From NCBI RefSeq assembly GCF_963678975.1, contig NC_089275.1:23683977-23747976 (forward strand): 64,000 nucleotides of DNA, in the 5' to 3' direction. This stretch comes from Dysidea avara. Lineage: Eukaryota; Porifera; Demospongiae; Dictyoceratida; Dysideidae. The notes under the pieces were generated by a model. The model was not told the origin of the DNA, did no database searches, and worked only from the letters and a program-made list of their open reading frames with translations. Positions 58,150 through 64,000 of the stretch are shown here, one piece after another. Both the position numbers and the translations under genes were made by a program. Numbering within the stretch: the first letter of the stretch is position 1; the number at the start of each line of letters is the position of its first letter.

Positions 58150-61100
58150 GTGATGAATCAAGACACACGGTAGTGTGTCGTGCGGCCCAAGAAGCCGGCG
58201 CGTAACACCCGTGAGTATATTGACAGGAAGAAAGAAAACGCAATTTTCGCACCTCCGTAGCTCTGTGCTTCCTTGATGAAACAAGACGATGTTTGCTGTG
58301 GACATGCCCCCCAACTGCAGCACTCCACATTCCAAATTTGAGCGAAATCGCTTCGCGCGTTTCCGAGATATGCAACTTCAAAAATTGGCTCAGTTTCTTC
58401 GTTTTTTTTTTTTCTTCTTATTTTTCTTTTTCTTGTCGCACACTTACAAAAACTGCTATAAAACGCGAACGCCACATCCGATTGCCTTGCAATTTGGCAC
58501 ACAGAAGGGGGGTATAAAGGCGCATCTCTGTACCAACTTTGGCTGGAATACGATAAACAGGCAAAGAGTTATGAGCGATTATTCACGAAAAATAACACCA
58601 ATATGTTGTCACGCCTACAGGGTAAACCGCGTATGGGAAGAAGCTGAAAATCGGTGGGTGAATAGGTTAACTATTGAACCTCAAACCTTTTATGGTTTGA
58701 AAGAAATCGAGCTAAAAACCAGGAAGATACAACGAAACAACCAACAGTGTGTAACAATTACGCAATCGAGATTAGCTAATAAAAAACGACTGCTTGCCAC
58801 GCCTACCAGATAAACCGCTTGGGGTAATGCTATGAAAATCGCTGTACAGATGGAGTTATCATCTTAGAAAGGATCTTCAATGGTGTAGAAGAATTAGACT
58901 TAAAACCACGGAGTTATAACACGAAATCCAACTTAGTGTAGCAAGTGCGAGATCGAGATACTCTAATAGAGCAGTCATCCTAATAGAGCAGTCATCCTAA
59001 TAGAGCAGTCACCCGAAGAGAATTCAAGAGATCAGCTACAAACAAGTCACCCTGTAGAGAGATCAGCCACAAACAATTCACCCTGTAGAGAGATCAGCTA
59101 GAAGAAGTTACCTTGTAGGGAATTCATGCAACTATAGAAAGAGATAATTCAGCTAGAAGAAATCACCTTGTAGAGTTCAGCTACAAAGAAACCACAATGT
59201 AGAGAGTTCAGCTACAAAGAAACCACTATAATATAGAGAATTCGTTTACAAACAAGTCACCCTATAGAAAGATCAGCTAGAAGAAGTTACCTCGTAGAGA
59301 GTTCAGTTACAAAGAAACCACCATGTAGAGAATTCATTTACAAACTAGTGACCCTGTAGAGACATCAGCTAGAAGAAGTTACCTTGTAAAGAGTTCAGCT
59401 ACATAGAAACCATTCTTTAAAGAGCTCAGCTGCAAACAAATCACCTGTAAAGAATTCAGCTACAAATAAATCACCCTGTAGAAAGATGAGCTAGAAAAAG
59501 TTACCTTGTAGAGAGTTCAGTTACAAAGAAACCACCATGTAGAGAATTCAGCTACAAACTAGTAACCCTGTAAAGACATCAGCTAGAAGAAGTTACCTTG
59601 AGAGAGTTCAGCTACAAAGAAACCATTATTTAAAGAGCTCAGCTGCAAACAAATCACCTATATAGAATTCAGCTACAAACAAATCACCATGTAGAGAGAT
59701 CAGCTAGAAGAAGTTAACTTGTAGAGAATTCAGCTACAAACAAATCACCCTGTAGAGAGTTCAGCTACAAAGAAACCATTCTGTAAAGAGCTCAGCTGCA
59801 AACAAATCACCTGTACAGAATTCAGCTACAAACAAATCACCCTGTAGAGAGATCAGCTAGAAGAAATTACTTTGTAGAGAGTTCAGCTACAAAGAAACCA
59901 CCATGTAGAGAGTTCAGCTGCAAAGAAATCACCATGTAGAAAATACAGCCACAAACAAATTGCCCTGTAGAAAGATCAGTTAGATGAAGTTACCTTTTAG
60001 AGAGTTCAGCTACAAAGAAACCACCCTGTAGAGAGATCAGCTAGAAGAAGTTACCTTGTAGATCGTTCAGCTACAAACAAATCACCCTGTAGAGAGATCA
60101 GCTAGAAGAAGTTACCTTGTAGAGAGTTCAGCTACAAAGATACCACCATGTAGAGAGTTCAGCTGTAAAGAAATCACCCTGTATAAAATTCTGCCACAAA
60201 CAAATTGCCCTGTAGAAAGATCAGTTAGAAGAAGTTACCTTGTAGAGAGTTCAGCTACAAAGAAACCATTTTGTAAAGAGCTCAGCTGCAAACAAATCAT
60301 CTGTACAGAATTCAGCTACGAACAAATCACCCTGTAGAGACATCAGGTAGAAGAAGTTACCTTGTAGATAGTTCAGCTACAAACAAATCTCCCTGTAGAG
60401 AGTTCAGCTACAAAGAAACCACCATGTAGAGAGTTCAGCTGCAAAGAAATCACCCTGTAGAAAATTCTAGCTGCCAGAAACAAATTGCCCTGTAGAAAGA
60501 TCAGTTAGAAGAAGTTACCTTTTATAGAGTTCAGCTACAAAGAAACCATTCTGTAAAGAGCTCAGCTGCAAACAAATCACCTGTACAGAATTCAGCTACA
60601 AACAAATCACCCTGTAGAGAGATCAGCTAGAAGAAGTTAACTTGTAGAGAGTTCAGCTACAAAGAAACCATCATTTAGAAAGTTCAGCTTCAAACAAATC
60701 ACCTGTAGAGAGTTCAGCTACAAACAAATCTCCCTGTAGAGAGATCAGCTAGAAGAAGTTACCTTGTAGAGAGTGAAGCTACAAACAAATCACCCTATTG
60801 AAAAATCAGCTAGAAGAAGTCACCTTGTAGAAAGTTCAGTTAACAAAGAAACCACCATGTAGAGTGTTCAGCTACAAACTAGCCACCTTGTAGAGACATC
60901 AGCTAGAAAAGTTACCTTGTAGAGAGTTCAGCTACAAAGAAACCATTCTGTAAAGAGCTCAGCTGCAAACAAATCACCTGTACAGAATTCAGCTACAAAC
61001 AAATCACCCTGTAGAGAGATCAGCTAGAAGAAGTTACCTTGTAGATAGTTCAGCTACAAACAAATCTCCCTGTAGAGAGATCAGCTAGAAGAAATTACCT

Positions 61101-61750
61101 TGTAGAGAGTTCAGCTACAAAGAAATCATCATGTGGAGAGTTCAGCTGCAAAGAAATCACCACTGCCCAAATTTCAAGGCAATAGCTCTTTCCAATCTGA
61201 AGTTATCAATTGTCAAAGTTGGCAAATTGGATGTGTGTGGAAAGCCCCTTTTCGCAAATCCGGTCCCATTTGTATTATATATATAATTTGTACATTTACT
61301 GATAAAATATTTAAAGTACATCTACTTCATCTTTTCTTCTTCCTGTAGTAAAGAAAAAAACATAGGTTAAAAAAGTCCCAAAGCTGGCCATAGGCTGGCT
61401 TTGGGGTATACAAATACAAAAAGAAATGAAATCTAATCCAAAACAGCCAAGCTGTAAAAAAAGGGTGCGGCCCTCAGAAAGGCTATGGTGAAAAAAGATG
61501 TGAAATCCAAGGTGGCGGCCAAGAAATGGCTGTGATGGTAGGTCAATGGTAAAAATTTTAATAATGACAATTCAGGTGAATTTTTGTGCCGCTTCACAAA
61601 ATTTACCTGAATTGTCATTATTAAAATTTTTACCATTAACCTACCATCACAGCCATTTCTTGGCCACCACCTTGGATTTCACATCTTTTTTCACTATAGC
61701 CTTTCTGAGGGCCGCACCCTTTTTTTACAGCTTGGCTGTTTTGGATTAGA
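58150..61750 (+). mobile_element. Composite minisatellite element, copy C (forms intron 2)
   Basis: Head 58150-59019 (homology with copy B starts at 58149/52594), minisatellite 59020-61160, left-truncated MITE 61157-61271, tail 61272-61431, fold-back 61432-61750. The right part of the fold-back contains ttttttacag|ct, a strong acceptor in the right phase for exon 2. The whole of intron 2 (58150-61730) is therefore element sequence. Confidence 0.85.
59020..61160 (+). repeat. 31-bp minisatellite array (copy C)
   Basis: About 2.1 kb of the same monomer family as copies A and B (gtagagagatcagctagaag, gtaaagagctcagctgcaaa). A few units are shortened, such as near 59130-59160. Confidence 0.95.
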
Positions 61751-62304
61751 TATCATTATATCGAAGGAACTGACATCTTATCCACCAATGAAGACACTAA
61801 TCCAGACTTCTACCACTATAATCACATCCTTGTACCATATTGTAGTAATGACCTGTGGTTAGGAGATGATGATGTAACAAGATTTGGTGACATCACTAAT
61901 TTTGAGTTTGCTCCAAATGCCACAGATAGCATTCAATTCATATTCAAAGGGTTTGTGATATTTCAGAGTGTTATCTGTGAAATGATTCCTACCAATGCAA
62001 CCGGTACTGTACTATTAGCAGGATACAGTGCTGGTGGTATTGGAGTACTGAATCATGCTAAATGGGTAAAGGAATACTTACCAAATGCCAACATTAAAGT
62101 CTTATCTGACTCATCCTGGTTCATAAATTTTCACGATAACATTTATAACATGTTCACAGACTACACTAATGTATCCAAAGTCTTGAGAGATGCAAACTTC
62201 AACATCACAGAATATGTTATGGAACAAGAGAGAGCAAATGGTGACAATGGTCATCCTTGTATTCTCTGTTACTTCATCATCCTCTTTGTAATTCAGTTGA
62301 ATTA
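61731..62304 (+). CDS. NOTUM-like: Notum/pectin acetylesterase-family carboxylesterase, exon 3
   Basis: With acceptor 61721-61730 (ttttttacag) the phase fits exon 2. The first ten codons would then come from the repeat end (through about 61759) before the conserved IEGTDILST, NHILVPYCSNDLWLG and VLLAGYSAGGIGVLNHA. The nucleophile elbow GYSAGG has its Ser codon at 62027-62029. The VLSDSSWF motif follows (about 62097). The similarity weakens after about 62240; the frame runs to 62304, but the join to exon 4 is unresolved. The alternative acceptor attag at 61749 is out of phase. Confidence 0.8.
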
Positions 62305-62337
62305 GAACTCCCTGCTGTCTTTCAGCACACTGTCTAA

Positions 62338-62717
62338 TTGCAAATTCCAATTATTACCCAAACAATTAATGTACTCACGTTTGTAGCAATTAGTATATAC
62401 GATGCATTTATACTGTCAAAGTCTCTTAATGGTGTTGTAGCATTCAATGCTCAGGAGACATCATTTGAAGTTAATTTTGAAAACAATGGTGAAACAGAAC
62501 CAGTTGGGTTGAACTTTAATTTCCTACGGATAATTGGAGAATATGGCGGAGTTATGAACAGCACATTAGATATCACATCACACCAATCACCACACCTCAG
62601 TTATTATGTTACTAGTTGTCTACAACATGTCTACCTGGCTACGTCAACACTCTGGGGTGATGATGGATTATTTGGTAGTAACTCTTTAGAGTTCAGTAAT
62701 GATGTGTCTTTGATAAG
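62338..62717 (+). CDS. NOTUM-like: Notum/pectin acetylesterase-family carboxylesterase, exon 4
   Basis: Encodes the strand INVLTFVAISIYDAFIL, whose Asp (62401-62403) sits where the catalytic Asp of the family lies. Later comes SCLQHVYL, whose His (62626-62628) matches the catalytic His in the C-L-x-H context. Together with Ser 62027 all three catalytic residues are present. The donor ataag|gtgagc at 62717 is strong, so at least one further exon should lie to the right. The frame differs from exon 3 and a TAA lies at 62335 in this frame, so a frameshift or very short intron is needed between. Confidence 0.75.
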
Positions 62718-64000
62718 GTGAGCTGCTATTATTCATACATTATTAATTGAATAGGAGATGGCTTTTGTCTATTGTGATGGGTGAAAACAACAGGATGAAT
62801 ACCTTTCTATATTATTTTATAAAGACATGCATTTAACATTTTCATTTTGAGCAAAACAATAACAAACGGTGTACCCCCGTTTAAGGACTCATATACCTAA
62901 ATATTATTTCTGTTTAATTTATAATCATGATGTGTTAATAACCTGGGTTGCAGTCTTCCAATTATAATGTGTGAAGCAAAGGGGTTTCTGCATGTAGCCA
63001 AGAGCAAGATAAGATTCAGAAATTGGTCAAGCATATTTGCAAAATAGTCTCCAGTTCAAAAATTTGTCTGACCAAATGGATTTTTGTCAGCCAAATGATG
63101 AAAATTAATTGATTGGCAAGTGATCAATAGTCAAATACTATTGCTAGCACCAAGAGTATATAATAGTAGCCATGAGTATCGAATGGGTGTATTTCCCCGT
63201 GAATGATTGCATAAAGTAACATGAATATTTCAGTAATTGTTTGTTTATATCACCATTAAAGGTCGCTGTATTTAGCCCAATTCGGCCACTAAACCAATCA
63301 AAAACATGATAGTATTAAAGGGAACTGGCTAATGTTATAGTTCTGGCATCATCAAGCAGATCCCTAAAGGCATAGCAACACGCTCATTTGTGTAACCATT
63401 GTTTTAGCAAGCTGGAGTTATCTTGGGTCCTTACTACACTTTCCTTGTACAATAACTGTTGAATGCTTGGTTGAAAAACACAGAGAACTGGCGAACAAAG
63501 ACCCATTGCCATGTGTGCATTTCAAATCACCATTCGTGTAAACGTACAATTACTGAAATATACATGTTACTTTATGCAATCATTGATCACGGGCTAATAC
63601 ACTGTTCAACACTCTTGGCTTGTATTATATACTCTTGCTAGTGCTGCATGATGTTGAAACATTAAGATAAGTAATACTGTGTCCTTAATACACACAAGTG
63701 TGGGAATTTTACAAACTGGTAGGAATTGTTACAATAAAATGTTTAACGATCACCTGAAGTGCAAATTTAATTCCCAAAAACACATGCCCCTATTATATAG
63801 CATAATGTAGCTGTTTGCTTAGTTGGTTTCTAGTCAATAATTCTTTGTAGGAATGCTCTAAACTCCATGATCCCTACTATACAGTACTACTGTACTGTAT
63901 GATATAACGATACATTCAAAATGCTTAAGGTAATGTCTATATATACATTTGCTGCATAACATGCATTTGATATGGCTGCTAGTCTTTAAAAGAAACAGCC
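62718..64000. other. Probable intron after exon 4, no exon seen
   Basis: AT-rich, no further family motif. Near 63872-63905 the words ccatgatccctactatacag and tactgtactgtatgat match the end of REP-1 at 31553-31592. The rest is unassigned. Confidence 0.5.

Noticed and set aside
58289..58813. A 174-codon open frame in composite copy C
   Set aside because: The corresponding frame in copy B is broken by the (CTT)n tract and changes frame; composition is that of the repeat, and it contains a homopolymer-encoded Phe run.

Overview
The window looks like a piece of an AT-rich, intron-containing, repeat-dense animal genome. The best guess is a marine demosponge. That guess is inference: it rests on a Notum/pectin-acetylesterase-family esterase, a Roc-COR-like GTPase gene with a CARD-like C-terminal exon, BEL/Pao and DIRS-like retroelements, and very abundant MITEs and minisatellites. 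There are no bacterial operons, rRNAs, CRISPR arrays or convincing tRNA genes.

Layout. 0.4-0.9 kb: a non-autonomous hAT-like element. 2.0-5.5 kb: first copy of a ~3.5 kb segmental duplication carrying a decayed protein-coding exon. 5.5-8.6 kb: a broken DIRS-like retroelement on the minus strand, itself interrupted by a 0.94 kb TIR element. 8.9-17.1 kb: a nest, in which a BEL/Pao LTR retrotransposon (164-bp LTRs, 5-bp target duplication) sits inside a hAT-like element (8-bp target duplication), which sits inside a dispersed repeat called REP-1 here. 17-24.8 kb: mostly non-coding, with a 57-bp near-perfect palindrome and a second DIRS-like relic on the plus strand. 24.8-28.3 kb: second copy of the segmental duplication, whose exon is intact.

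27.4-47.7 kb: I can chain seven exons in one consistent splice phase into a single plus-strand gene. They encode an unknown N-terminal region (two exons), a Roc-COR-like GTPase exon, a tiny linker exon, a CARD-like exon and two short terminal exons. The chain carries three in-frame stops and a frameshift in the P-loop, so this copy is a probable pseudogene unless these are sequence errors. Its introns are full of MITEs, REP-1 copies and composite minisatellite elements.

50.9-62.7 kb and beyond: a Notum-family esterase gene with signal peptide and candidate Ser/Asp/His catalytic residues. Introns 1 and 2 are occupied by two copies of a large composite element: a ~0.9 kb head, a 31-bp minisatellite array of 2-3.6 kb, a tail and a ~320-bp fold-back. 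In intron 2 the element fills the whole intron, and its first and last bases coincide with the usable splice sites.

The most interesting signal is this composite element family (four copies, at about 32.7-34.7, 40.9-44.3, 52.6-57.8 and 58.15-61.75 kb) and its introner-like relation to the esterase gene. A second is a short palindromic word (CTCTAATAGAG within a ~19-bp context) that recurs in otherwise different repeats across the window.
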